Below, in pieces: positions 1 through 5,527 of a DNA stretch of 14,640 bases. The position numbers and the translations under genes were made by a program. Each line of letters opens with the position of its first letter. The stretch's first letter is position 1. Source of the stretch: Candidatus Hydrogenedentota bacterium (GTDB lineage: Bacteria > Hydrogenedentota > Hydrogenedentia > Hydrogenedentiales > GCA-2746185); contig DTSJ01000066.1 of NCBI GenBank assembly GCA_012965445.1, forward strand, positions 2,394 through 17,033. Reading direction: 5' to 3'. The notes under the pieces were generated by a model, which saw only the letters and a program-made list of their open reading frames with translations, ran no database searches and was not told the DNA's origin.

Positions 1-62
1 GCCGCTGGGACGGAACATCCTTTACCACTATCACCATACAGGATGGCGTTGATGGCACTGGT
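1..62 (+). other. Propeller-like coding fragment on the opposite strand at the window edge
   Basis: Reading the plus strand from base 3 gives WDGTSFTTITIQDGV and then DGTG, up to about base 62. This matches the blade motif of the minus-strand gene next to it (its residues 135-148 read YDGESFTNFTEKDG) better than the minus-strand reading of the same bases does, since that reading lacks the W-(F/I)-GT element. The sequence therefore seems to switch coding strand around bases 50-62. A fold-back or chimeric join at a contig end is the simplest explanation. A real inverted propeller gene running in from the left is the alternative. Confidence 0.4.
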
Positions 63-650
63 AACCCCTCTTGTAGGGTCGGGTTTTGCCTCTGGAAGGG
101 CAAAAGGAGTGAACGCCTCTCCATCAAAACGACTTACCCCTTGCAACGTACCTATCCAGATGATTCCATCGCGGTCTATTGCGATACTCCAAACACTATT
201 ACTGATTAGGCCATCCTTCTCCGTAAAATTGGTAAAGGATTCTCCGTCATATTTGGTCAACCCTCCAGAAGTACCGAACCAAACATTACCTTCTATATCC
301 TCTAGAATTCCTCTTACCGCAAAACCACCGAAGCCCTCATTAAGAGAGAAATACTCGAGAGAAGCTCCATCGTAGCGGATGACGCCATCGCCATTCGTCC
401 CGAACCATAGATTCCCACTCCTGTCTTGAAATATTCGCCGTACGAATTCGCTTATTGGAGGAGTACGTTGCAGAAAAGCGAGTCCATAATCGTAGTCAGA
501 AAGTACATCTTCTTCTGCTATTGGGTCGGTAGGAATCGGTTTTGAGTCAACAGCGTCAACCGGCGGCACATTCGGCTTGGCAGGCCCGTTACAGGAGGCA
601 ATAAAAATGGCTATAAAGAGCAGGGCGCAGATTTTGATATAAGAGTACAT
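1..650 (-). CDS. Lipoprotein with two-component-regulator-type propeller repeats, N-terminal part (cut by window edge)
   Basis: The start at 650 is preceded by AAAGGAA at a normal distance. The N-terminus is a lipoprotein signal: a short positively charged stretch, a hydrophobic run, and the lipobox IASC with the lipidated Cys at residue 20. A Pro/Asp-rich linker to about residue 65 follows. Then come blades in the register 'IL-D--G--WFGT---G--(Y/F)DG-(S/A)F': LWFGT at 81-85, VWFGT at 123-127 and IWIGT at 164-168, each followed by YDG or FDG. This is the regulator-propeller (reg_prop) pattern, known from sensor kinase ectodomains and from stand-alone surface lipoproteins. With a lipobox instead of a transmembrane sensor layout, an outer-membrane-anchored lipoprotein is likelier here. 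The family function is not established. Beyond about residue 198 (base 57) the blade pattern degrades, so the reading from 1 to about 57 may not belong to this gene. Confidence 0.8.
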   Translation of the reverse strand, partial: MYSYIKICALLFIAIFIASCNGPAKPNVPPVDAVDSKPIPTDPIAEEDVLSDYDYGLAFLQRTPPISEFVRRIFQDRSGNLWFGTNGDGVIRYDGASLEYFSLNEGFGGFAVRGILEDIEGNVWFGTSGGLTKYDGESFTNFTEKDGLISNSVWSIAIDRDGIIWIGTLQGVSRFDGEAFTPFALPEAKPDPTRGVTSAINAILYGDSGKGCSVPA

Positions 651-666
651 CTTATTCCTTTGTAGT

Positions 667-695
667 TTTTTATCCGTCTATTCTTATCGGATCAA
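667..695 (-). promoter_or_regulatory. Candidate sigma70-like promoter for the propeller lipoprotein
   Basis: On the minus strand TTGATC (690-695) and TAAAAA (667-672) are separated by exactly 17 bases, a short distance upstream of the start at 650. It sits in the 63-base gap after the metallo-hydrolase gene, so the lipoprotein can be transcribed separately from the upstream operon. The -10 match is modest. Confidence 0.3.
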
Positions 696-713
696 TTCGG
701 TAGAACCGGGATT

Positions 714-1277
714 CTATACGAAAAACGGATTGCTCGTTCGTTCGATGCCGATAGTTGTGGCGGGGCCGTGGCCGGTGTAGACTTCGTAATCGTCGGGTAA
801 GATGAACAGATTTTCGCGGATGTTGCCGAGTTGTTGCTCGTAGGTTTCAGGCGTTGCCGTGCCGCCAACGGAGCCTGCGAAGAGTGCGTCGCCCGAAAAT
901 ACGATGCCGGGGAAAATCAGGCTAAGTGCCACGGGCGTGTGGCCGGAGGTGTTGACGACGTAGCCCTCAAGGGCACCAATCGTGACCGTGTCGCCATGGT
1001 TTACCACTTCATCGACCGCGATTTCGCCGGGATTGGCTGTGCCGGAGACGGTATGCGGATGGAATTTATCGATGGCATACTGGACGGCATCGGTATGGTC
1101 ATGGTGATCGTGCGTGATGAAGATTTTCTTGACGGTCAGGCCGTGTTCCTCGACATAGGCGGGAATCCGTTCGTCCCATTCGCCGAGATCGACGATCATC
1201 ACTTCTTTCGTTTCTGAACAGCCGAACAGGAAGGTATTGACTTCGATCGGGTTTAGGCGGAAATGTTTGAGTATCAT
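714..1277 (-). CDS. MBL-fold metallo-hydrolase, glyoxalase II-like (YcbL type)
   Basis: This 187-residue protein has no signal peptide, so it is cytoplasmic. The complete zinc site of the metallo-beta-lactamase fold is visible: THDHHDH gives H56, H58, D60 and H61, H113 lies in the SGHTP segment, D130 in FSGDALF, and H170 in TGHGP. The compact length without the C-terminal helical domain of classical GloB, and the order of motifs, fit the YcbL-like hydrolases often annotated as hydroxyacylglutathione hydrolase-like. The true substrate (a thioester or another ester) cannot be told from sequence. Its start overlaps the stop of the pentapeptide gene as ATGA (1274-1277), so it is translationally coupled as the last gene of a three-gene operon. 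AAGGGG upstream serves as ribosome binding site. Confidence 0.85.
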   Translation of the reverse strand: MILKHFRLNPIEVNTFLFGCSETKEVMIVDLGEWDERIPAYVEEHGLTVKKIFITHDHHDHTDAVQYAIDKFHPHTVSGTANPGEIAVDEVVNHGDTVTIGALEGYVVNTSGHTPVALSLIFPGIVFSGDALFAGSVGGTATPETYEQQLGNIRENLFILPDDYEVYTGHGPATTIGIERTSNPFFV

Positions 1278-1876
1278 TCGATGACCCCTTCCCGGTTAGC
1301 ATTCTCGAAGTTTGCCTGTCCTTCGGCATTCGTGAAATCGGCACGCGCCACGTTCGCTTTTCGAAAAATCGCCCGCGTAATATCCGCGCCAACGAAAGTC
1401 GCATCCTGAAAATCCGCGCAGCCCGGTCGGGAATAATACAGCTTCGCCCCATCCAGATTCGTTCCGTGGCCTTTTGTACCCACGAGGTTCGAACGAATCA
1501 TGTTCGCACCTGAAAAATTCGCGCCGGACATGTCCGCGTTCCCGAACACAGCGAACTCCAGCTCCGCGCCGGAGAAATCCGCGCCAGTCAAATCAGCCCC
1601 GTCAAAGTGACAGTGGTCGGCCGCACATCCCGAAAAATTCGCCTTCGACAGATTTGCGCCGGACAACTTTGCGTCGGTGACATTCACGCCTGAAAAATCC
1701 TGGCCTGACAGGTCCACCCCAACCAGGTACGCGTCCGCAAGACTCGTCCTCGACAAGCCGCCGACGAAACCCTCTTTATCCTCGACATGTTCCCAGCAGC
1801 ATGAAGCTCCGGTCAGTGCCTTGGCGGAACATCCCTCAGTCGAACAAGGCTCCGCGTCGTAGTGCGTACTCGACAT
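1274..1876 (-). CDS. Pentapeptide-repeat protein with Cys/His N-terminal motif
   Basis: This is a 200-residue protein. From about residue 45 to 195 it is built of A(D/N)(L/F)xx pentapeptides, for example GANLSKANFSG and GADLTGADFSG. These should fold as a right-handed quadrilateral beta-helix. About 30 repeats in tandem is enough for a full Rfr-fold rod. Some members mimic DNA and protect gyrase, but most have no known role, and no gyrase-specific feature is visible. The first 30 residues are distinct: C11, C16, C26, C27 and a WEH ending at H30, which could bind a metal. The start overlaps the stop of the upstream gene by one base (TGATG), and GGGGAGG lies about 10 bases before it, so expression is coupled to that gene. 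Confidence 0.85.
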   Translation of the reverse strand: MSSTHYDAEPCSTEGCSAKALTGASCCWEHVEDKEGFVGGLSRTSLADAYLVGVDLSGQDFSGVNVTDAKLSGANLSKANFSGCAADHCHFDGADLTGADFSGAELEFAVFGNADMSGANFSGANMIRSNLVGTKGHGTNLDGAKLYYSRPGCADFQDATFVGADITRAIFRKANVARADFTNAEGQANFENANREGVIE

Positions 1877-2511
1877 CAGTTCACATCCTCCCCTGTCAGT
1901 TTGTCTTCAACCCAGTCGCCATAAAACGCGACTTCTTTAACCGTAAGTTTGAGTTCCGCAAAAGATACTGTTTCGGCGAACAAACTGTTTACCAGAATGA
2001 GCCAGGGCTCCCCGTCGCGGGTTTCGATCGCCAGCGAGCAGTGGGACATGTGTGAGTTGTTCGTCAATGCCCACACGTGCGCTTTCTCTTCCGCCTTGGC
2101 GCACAGGGTCGTCACGCGAATGATTTCACGCTGCGTATTCGACTGCGTCGCCTCCACACGTACCTTCTGCGACCGACCATTGTCCGTCGCAACCGTAATT
2201 TCGAAAGCGTCACCAGACTTGGCAACGTCACGACTGCCCTCTTTTTCCAATGCCTCGACAAGTTTTTCCAGCGAAGGCATGCCGCCGGAGGGCGCATCCA
2301 GATCAATCCCTGCTGCCGCCCTGCCGACATCGCGAAGTGACTGCCTGATTGATTCCTGGACATCCCGATCCGAGTCCTTCTCATGCGTCTTCAATCCGCG
2401 AACCGCTTCCACCGCGCCCTGTCCCAGTTCCACCGCCGCGTCCCGTCGATCCACCCACCCCGCCTCCGAATCCGCCAAAACGCCCAAGGTCTTTGATATC
2501 GCCCGTTTCAT
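1876..2511 (-). CDS. Protein with HEAT-like helical N-terminus and YbjN/secretion-chaperone-like C-terminal domain
   Basis: This 211-residue soluble protein has no signal peptide. Residues 1-70 are strongly helical, with a repeat-like pattern (RRDAAVELGQGAVEAVRGL) reminiscent of one or two HEAT repeats. A short Pro/Gly linker around 72-80 follows. Residues 85-211 alternate strands and helices (EITVATDNGRSQKVRVE, then EIIRVTTLC, then CSLAIETRDGEPWLILVNSL), the layout of the YbjN / type III secretion chaperone-like fold that often acts as a small protein-binding module. I assign this domain by pattern only. The gene leads a three-gene operon with the pentapeptide and MBL genes. GGAGG precedes the start by about 7 bases, and a good promoter lies just upstream, giving a very short leader. 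Confidence 0.7.
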   Translation of the reverse strand: MKRAISKTLGVLADSEAGWVDRRDAAVELGQGAVEAVRGLKTHEKDSDRDVQESIRQSLRDVGRAAAGIDLDAPSGGMPSLEKLVEALEKEGSRDVAKSGDAFEITVATDNGRSQKVRVEATQSNTQREIIRVTTLCAKAEEKAHVWALTNNSHMSHCSLAIETRDGEPWLILVNSLFAETVSFAELKLTVKEVAFYGDWVEDKLTGEDVN

Positions 2512-2530
2512 AGTCAGCCTCCAAAATTCG

Positions 2531-2559
2531 ATTGTATCAATACATCACCTCACCCGCAA
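2531..2559 (-). promoter_or_regulatory. Sigma70-like promoter of the HEAT/pentapeptide/MBL operon
   Basis: On the minus strand TTGCGG (2554-2559) and TACAAT (2531-2536) are spaced by 17 bases. The predicted start of transcription falls about 7 bases further on, leaving a leader of roughly 15 bases that carries GGAGG before the start at 2511. Sequence and spacing are close to consensus. Confidence 0.5.
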
Positions 2560-2687
2560 GATCGGGAAACTCAATCCATATACAGGTCCCGTGGCATCAA
2601 TATTCAGTACTCGAAGTGAATAAAATGGGGTTCTGAGTGGTATTTCATAACGAGAGGAGAAAATACATGTTATGAAAGAAAGAGAAA

Positions 2688-2978
2688 GTGAACTACAATC
2701 TGCTGAATGACCCGCTTGCGGAACGCATCCGTATTCGCACGGAGCGGGCGCATGAGGCCAGTGAACAGAAGCGCTCAATCCGGGAAGGTTTGTATGCCGG
2801 GTCGCGCGGGAACGGGCCTTACGGAGTAGTCGGCTTGTTGGTCGTCGGAGTTTTTTACGTGTTCTACATCGTTGTCGAGGTGTTCATCTCTGAATCTTAT
2901 CGGACTCTAAGAAAGAAATTGAGGCCTAAGAAGAAAAAGAAACGCCGCAAAGTCAGGACAATCATTAATGAGGTGTAA
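2688..2978 (+). CDS. Small membrane protein with polybasic C-terminal tail
   Basis: This is a 96-residue protein read from a GTG. No in-frame ATG is possible upstream because a TGA stop lies at 2673-2675. Residues 1-40 are charged and probably helical. Residues 45-67 (from PYGVVGLL to VVEVFI) form a single transmembrane segment. The tail from 75 to 91 is almost all Lys/Arg, including RPKKKKKRRK, which would sit in the cytoplasm by the positive-inside rule or bind nucleic acid or lipid headgroups. I do not recognise a family. The start is uncertain: the best ribosome binding site here (GAGGAGA, 2654-2660) is placed for the ATG at 2667 or 2672, not for this GTG. The stop lies two bases from the terminator of the opposing Fe-S operon. 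Confidence 0.55.
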   Translation: MNYNLLNDPLAERIRIRTERAHEASEQKRSIREGLYAGSRGNGPYGVVGLLVVGVFYVFYIVVEVFISESYRTLRKKLRPKKKKKRRKVRTIINEV

Positions 2979-2979
2979 C

Positions 2980-3012
2980 AAAAAAGCCTCACCAGAAGGC
3001 ATCTGGTGAGGC
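2980..3012 (-). terminator. Rho-independent terminator of the A-type carrier operon
   Basis: GCCTCACCAGA (2986-2996) and its perfect reverse complement TCTGGTGAGGC (3002-3012) form an 11-bp stem with a 5-base loop. On the minus strand it is followed by six T residues (2985-2980), so it ends transcription coming from 3971-3039. On the plus strand no T tract follows the stem, so it would serve the small membrane protein gene poorly. Confidence 0.88.
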
Positions 3013-3038
3013 GACGAATTCAGTCCTAATAGATTCGG

Positions 3039-3386
3039 TTATACCGAGAAACTCTCCCCGCATCCGCACGTACTCGAAGCATTCGGGTTCTCGAACACGA
3101 AGCCTTTCCCCTTCAGGCCTTCCTTATAGGCAAGTCGAATTCCCTTCAAATAGATCGTCGACTTTTTGTCCATGTAGAACTTCACGCCGTCCTGCACAAG
3201 CACGTTGTCTCCCTCGCGCTCCTTGTCAAAATCAAGTACATACGAAAGCCCGGAGCATCCCCCGCCTTTCACGGCCATCCGCACACCAGTCACGGCTTCG
3301 GCCTCGTTCTCGATCAATCGCCTCAATTCAACCACTGCCTCGGGCGTCGCCGCGACGAGCGCTTTCGAAGTTTCCGTAATAGACAT
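3039..3386 (-). CDS. A-type iron-sulfur cluster carrier (HesB/IscA/ErpA family)
   Basis: This 115-residue protein has the three conserved cluster-binding cysteines of the family: C44 in GGGCSGLSY, and C107 and C109 in the C-terminal TCGCGESF. Length and the central LDFDKE and GIRLAYKEGLKGKGF segments are typical. A-type carriers accept Fe-S clusters from a scaffold and pass them to apo-enzymes in the cytoplasm. IscA, SufA and ErpA cannot be told apart reliably from sequence, and no isc or suf genes lie nearby, which fits a stand-alone ErpA-like role. GGAGAGGG lies about 9 bases before the ATG. It is downstream of the CSSC-domain gene by 33 bases and ends at a strong terminator, so the two genes form an operon. 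Confidence 0.9.
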   Translation of the reverse strand: MSITETSKALVAATPEAVVELRRLIENEAEAVTGVRMAVKGGGCSGLSYVLDFDKEREGDNVLVQDGVKFYMDKKSTIYLKGIRLAYKEGLKGKGFVFENPNASSTCGCGESFSV

Positions 3387-3419
3387 CTTTTAATTCCCTC
3401 TCCTAAACGGCAGATACCG

Positions 3420-3971
3420 CTATTCTTCAATTCCAACAGGTTCCTGATCAGCACCCTGCGCTTCATCCGGCACGGGAGCCGCATCCACCATCAACTCTTC
3501 CAACACGTCGAGCAGCATATCCACATCCACGCCGTAAGCCATGCAGACCTGTCCGACCGTTTCGATCTCGCTAATGCCGCAGCTAGAACATCCTCCCAGA
3601 TGAAATGCGGCGAAAACTTCCGCCACCTGCTCGTGAACGCTCATCGCCTCGAGAACGGTCATGTCCATATCAAAATGCTTCCGCGCTTGAACCCCACGCT
3701 CTTTCAGATGCTCGGACACCGTTTCCTGCGACGTAGGCATATGGTCATCTTCGCCCGGAGGCCAGTACTGATGAAATTCCTCTTGCTCACAGTGCTGAAG
3801 CATATCCGGCCGCTGAAGCTTCTTGATGAACGGGTTCGGAACCTTGTCCAGCTCGCGCGTGGCGGGGATATACGTCATATAACGACGAACCGTCTGGTCG
3901 TCGTCACATTCGTAAAACATCCAGGCATCACCCTTTCCGGGTACCACCTGACTGGTTTTGTAATAAATCAT
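3420..3971 (-). CDS. Protein with C-terminal DUF1858-like CxxC domain, partner of the A-type carrier
   Basis: This is a 183-residue soluble protein. Residues 102-162 (from MDMTVLEAMSVHEQVAEVF through GGCSSCGISEIETV to VDMLLDVLEEL) match the layout of the DUF1858 / hybrid-cluster-associated redox-disulfide domain: an opening helix, a CxxC (C128, C131) at the head of a helix, a third Cys (C143), and a closing 'GVDVDxLLxxL' helix. The N-terminal 85 residues (YYKTSQVVPGKGDAWMFYE onwards) are rich in charged and aromatic residues with two Cys (C22, C61), and I do not recognise them. The acidic tail looks disordered. Co-transcription with the A-type carrier suggests a role in Fe-S delivery or thiol redox. 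That is inference. GGAG lies about 6 bases before the ATG. Confidence 0.75.
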   Translation of the reverse strand: MIYYKTSQVVPGKGDAWMFYECDDDQTVRRYMTYIPATRELDKVPNPFIKKLQRPDMLQHCEQEEFHQYWPPGEDDHMPTSQETVSEHLKERGVQARKHFDMDMTVLEAMSVHEQVAEVFAAFHLGGCSSCGISEIETVGQVCMAYGVDVDMLLDVLEELMVDAAPVPDEAQGADQEPVGIEE

Positions 3972-4034
3972 CTTTGACTCCGCCGTTTCCCTATCATTCA
4001 GAAAACGCTCCGAATACGTCCAATATTCCTATTC

Positions 4035-4043
4035 ATTGTACCA
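4035..4043 (-). promoter_or_regulatory. Extended -10 element upstream of the Fe-S operon
   Basis: On the minus strand TGGTACAAT is an extended -10 (TG, one base, TACAAT) about 65 bases upstream of the start at 3971. The -35 region at the right spacing is poor, as is common for extended -10 promoters. It faces away from the toxin-antitoxin promoter located about 50 bases further on. Confidence 0.35.
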
Positions 4044-4089
4044 TGTCGCCGAATATATTATCAGATTTCGCACTAGAAGCCTTACGGGG

Positions 4090-4123
4090 TTAATTTTTTC
4101 TCCAATACGGACTAAACTTAGTC
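4090..4123 (+). promoter_or_regulatory. Promoter and palindromic operator of the toxin-antitoxin pair
   Basis: TTAATT (4090-4095) and TAAACT (4113-4118) are spaced by 17 bases. A perfect palindrome GACTAA-AC-TTAGTC (4110-4123) covers the -10 element, and a further TAGTC half-site follows directly (4124-4128). Phd/VapB antitoxins typically repress their own operon by binding such palindromes, alone or with the toxin, so this is the probable autoregulatory operator. Confidence 0.55.
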
Positions 4124-4143
4124 TAGTCGAAAGGAACCTCAAC

Positions 4144-4383
4144 ATGGAAACAAAAAACATACACGAAGCCAAAACTCACCTATCCCGTCTCGTCGAACGC
4201 GCGGCCGGGGGAGAAGAAATCATTATCGCCAAAGCAGGAAAACCCATGGCGAAACTCGTTCCGTATCAGGAAGACAAAAAACCGCGAAAACCCGGATCAT
4301 TGCGAGGCAAAATTTGGATCGCAGATGACTTTGATGAACTCCCAGAAGATATCGCAGCCGCGTTTCGTGGCGAATGCCCATGA
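4144..4383 (+). CDS. Type II antitoxin, Phd/YefM-like (VapB role)
   Basis: This is a 79-residue protein. The reading frame is open further upstream, but the ATG at 4144 follows AAAGGAA and begins with the family pattern (M-x-KNIHEAKTHLSRLVE). The N-terminal 40 residues (NIHEAKTHLSRLVERAAGGE, then IIIAKAGKPMAKLVP) are the Phd/YefM DNA-binding and dimerisation domain. The C-terminal half (GSLRGKIWIADDFDELPEDI) is the acidic, extended toxin-neutralising arm usual in antitoxins paired with PIN toxins. It should bind the palindrome in its own promoter. Its stop overlaps the toxin start as ATGA, so translation of the pair is coupled. Confidence 0.9.
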   Translation: METKNIHEAKTHLSRLVERAAGGEEIIIAKAGKPMAKLVPYQEDKKPRKPGSLRGKIWIADDFDELPEDIAAAFRGECP

Positions 4384-4757
4384 ATTTTTTACTGGATACC
4401 CATGTGCTCCTCTGGTGGCTAAATGACAACCCCAAAATTTCTGCTCAAGCACACGTCGCGATCAGCGATCCGAACTCAGAAATCTATGTAAGTGCGGCCA
4501 GCGCATGGAAGATATCGATTAAAAGTGCATCGGGAAAACTAACCATGGGTAATCCGCTCGAAGACGAGATTATCTTAAACAACTTTCAATCATTGCCCAT
4601 TACGATTGCTCACGCGACATCGGCAGGTCAACTCCCTGTGCATCACAATGACCCCTTCGACCGAATGCTAATCACGCAAGCGATGCTTGAAAACCTCACA
4701 CTCGTAACACGAGACGAACAGATCATGCGGTATGACGTAGCCACTCTGATCGCCTAG
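4380..4757 (+). CDS. PIN-domain toxin (VapC-like) with a substituted catalytic residue
   Basis: This is a 125-residue protein. I chose the ATG at 4380, which overlaps the antitoxin stop. An ATG two codons upstream (4374) is possible but leaves no room for a ribosome binding site. PIN-domain landmarks are present: D6 in LLDTHVLLWW, D91 and D94 in HHNDPFDRMLITQA, and D112 in TRDEQI. VapC toxins of this class are magnesium-dependent endoribonucleases that cleave tRNA or rRNA. The second acid of the active site, a Glu in the usual S-x-x-S-x-W-E-I-x-I-K segment, is Lys here (K44 in SAASAWKISIK; codon AAG at 4509-4511, one base from GAG). Activity may therefore be reduced or lost. The stop overlaps that of TerC on the other strand. 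Confidence 0.9.
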   Translation: MNFLLDTHVLLWWLNDNPKISAQAHVAISDPNSEIYVSAASAWKISIKSASGKLTMGNPLEDEIILNNFQSLPITIAHATSAGQLPVHHNDPFDRMLITQAMLENLTLVTRDEQIMRYDVATLIA

Positions 4758-5521
4758 TTCCCCGCCCCGTCGGTCTGTGCCATTAGTTTGCGCTGATATC
4801 GGCTCTGCACCACATCGCACAGCACTAGCACTGAGATCACGAAATAGAACGTCATCTTGTTCATCGGCGTAATCGACTGTCCTGCGATCTCCATGTGCGC
4901 GAGATGCCCGCCTTCGGTCAGCAGCATGATACCGACCACGAACAGTATAAATAGTCCAAGGACTTCGTAGAGTCTATTCTTCTGCAAAAAGGTTGACACA
5001 TGGTCCGCCAGCCAGATCATCAGGACTCCACCAATAATAATGGCCGTCGCCATGATAGGCACGCTGTCGCTCAACGCCATCGCGCTCAATATCGAATCGA
5101 ACGAAAAGACGAGGTTCATAATTACGATTGTAAAAATTACACGACCCGCCGACTGCGCCGTTCGATCCTCTCCCTCATGTTCATCGAGATTCATCATGTG
5201 GAAGATTTCCTTGACCGACGTGTACAGAATGAACGCGCCGCCAAGCAGCACGATAAGACTATGCAGATTATAGTGACCAACGAACACCCCCTCTATATCG
5301 ATCGCAAACCACGATTCCTGAAAATAGTCAATCAGTTTTACCAATATAAAGAGCAGCGCGATGCGCAGAAACACAGCAATCGCAATTCCCAAAGTCCGCA
5401 CCCGTTTCTGGTCCTCCGCCGGCGCCCGCTTTGACATCAGCGAGATATACAGCAAATTGTCAAAACCCAGCACCGCCTGTAGCAAAACCAGCATTCCAAG
5501 CGTAATGATCGCGTCAGTCAT
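4754..5521 (-). CDS. TerC-family integral membrane protein
   Basis: This 255-residue protein has about seven hydrophobic segments. It carries the two hallmark acidic membrane motifs of the TerC family: GFDN in LQAVLGFDNLLYIS (residues 19-22) and FSFDS in LVFSFDSILSAM (around 143-147). An acidic/His loop (LDEHEGEDR) lies between the two halves. TerC proteins are linked to export of manganese or other metal ions, partly to metallate secreted enzymes, and to tellurite resistance in some plasmid systems. No other ter genes are present, so a metal-export or metallation role is preferred. It starts 6 bases after the sialidase stop with its ribosome binding site inside the end of that gene, so it is co-transcribed with a secreted enzyme. 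Confidence 0.88.
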   Translation of the reverse strand: MTDAIITLGMLVLLQAVLGFDNLLYISLMSKRAPAEDQKRVRTLGIAIAVFLRIALLFILVKLIDYFQESWFAIDIEGVFVGHYNLHSLIVLLGGAFILYTSVKEIFHMMNLDEHEGEDRTAQSAGRVIFTIVIMNLVFSFDSILSAMALSDSVPIMATAIIIGGVLMIWLADHVSTFLQKNRLYEVLGLFILFVVGIMLLTEGGHLAHMEIAGQSITPMNKMTFYFVISVLVLCDVVQSRYQRKLMAQTDGAGN

Positions 5522-5527
5522 AATCCT

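Noticed and set aside
671..692. ATCCG...CGGAT inverted repeat upstream of the lipoprotein gene
   Set aside because: Five-base stem with an 11-base loop, no T tract in the right direction, and it overlaps the candidate promoter. Too weak to call an operator or terminator.
831..1217. A 128-codon open frame on the plus strand opposite the MBL-hydrolase gene
   Set aside because: It is antisense to a gene with a full set of catalytic motifs, has no ribosome binding site or recognisable domain, and its composition is that of a shadow frame.
1949..2623. A 224-codon open frame on the plus strand opposite the first operon gene
   Set aside because: It is Ser/Thr/Arg-rich low-complexity translation typical of the antisense of an Ala/Glu-rich gene. 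The minus-strand gene has coupling, promoter and ribosome binding site.
4754..5521. Tellurite resistance operon
   Set aside because: Only a TerC-family protein is present, with no terA, terB, terD, terE or terZ. The phenotype label would be unsupported.
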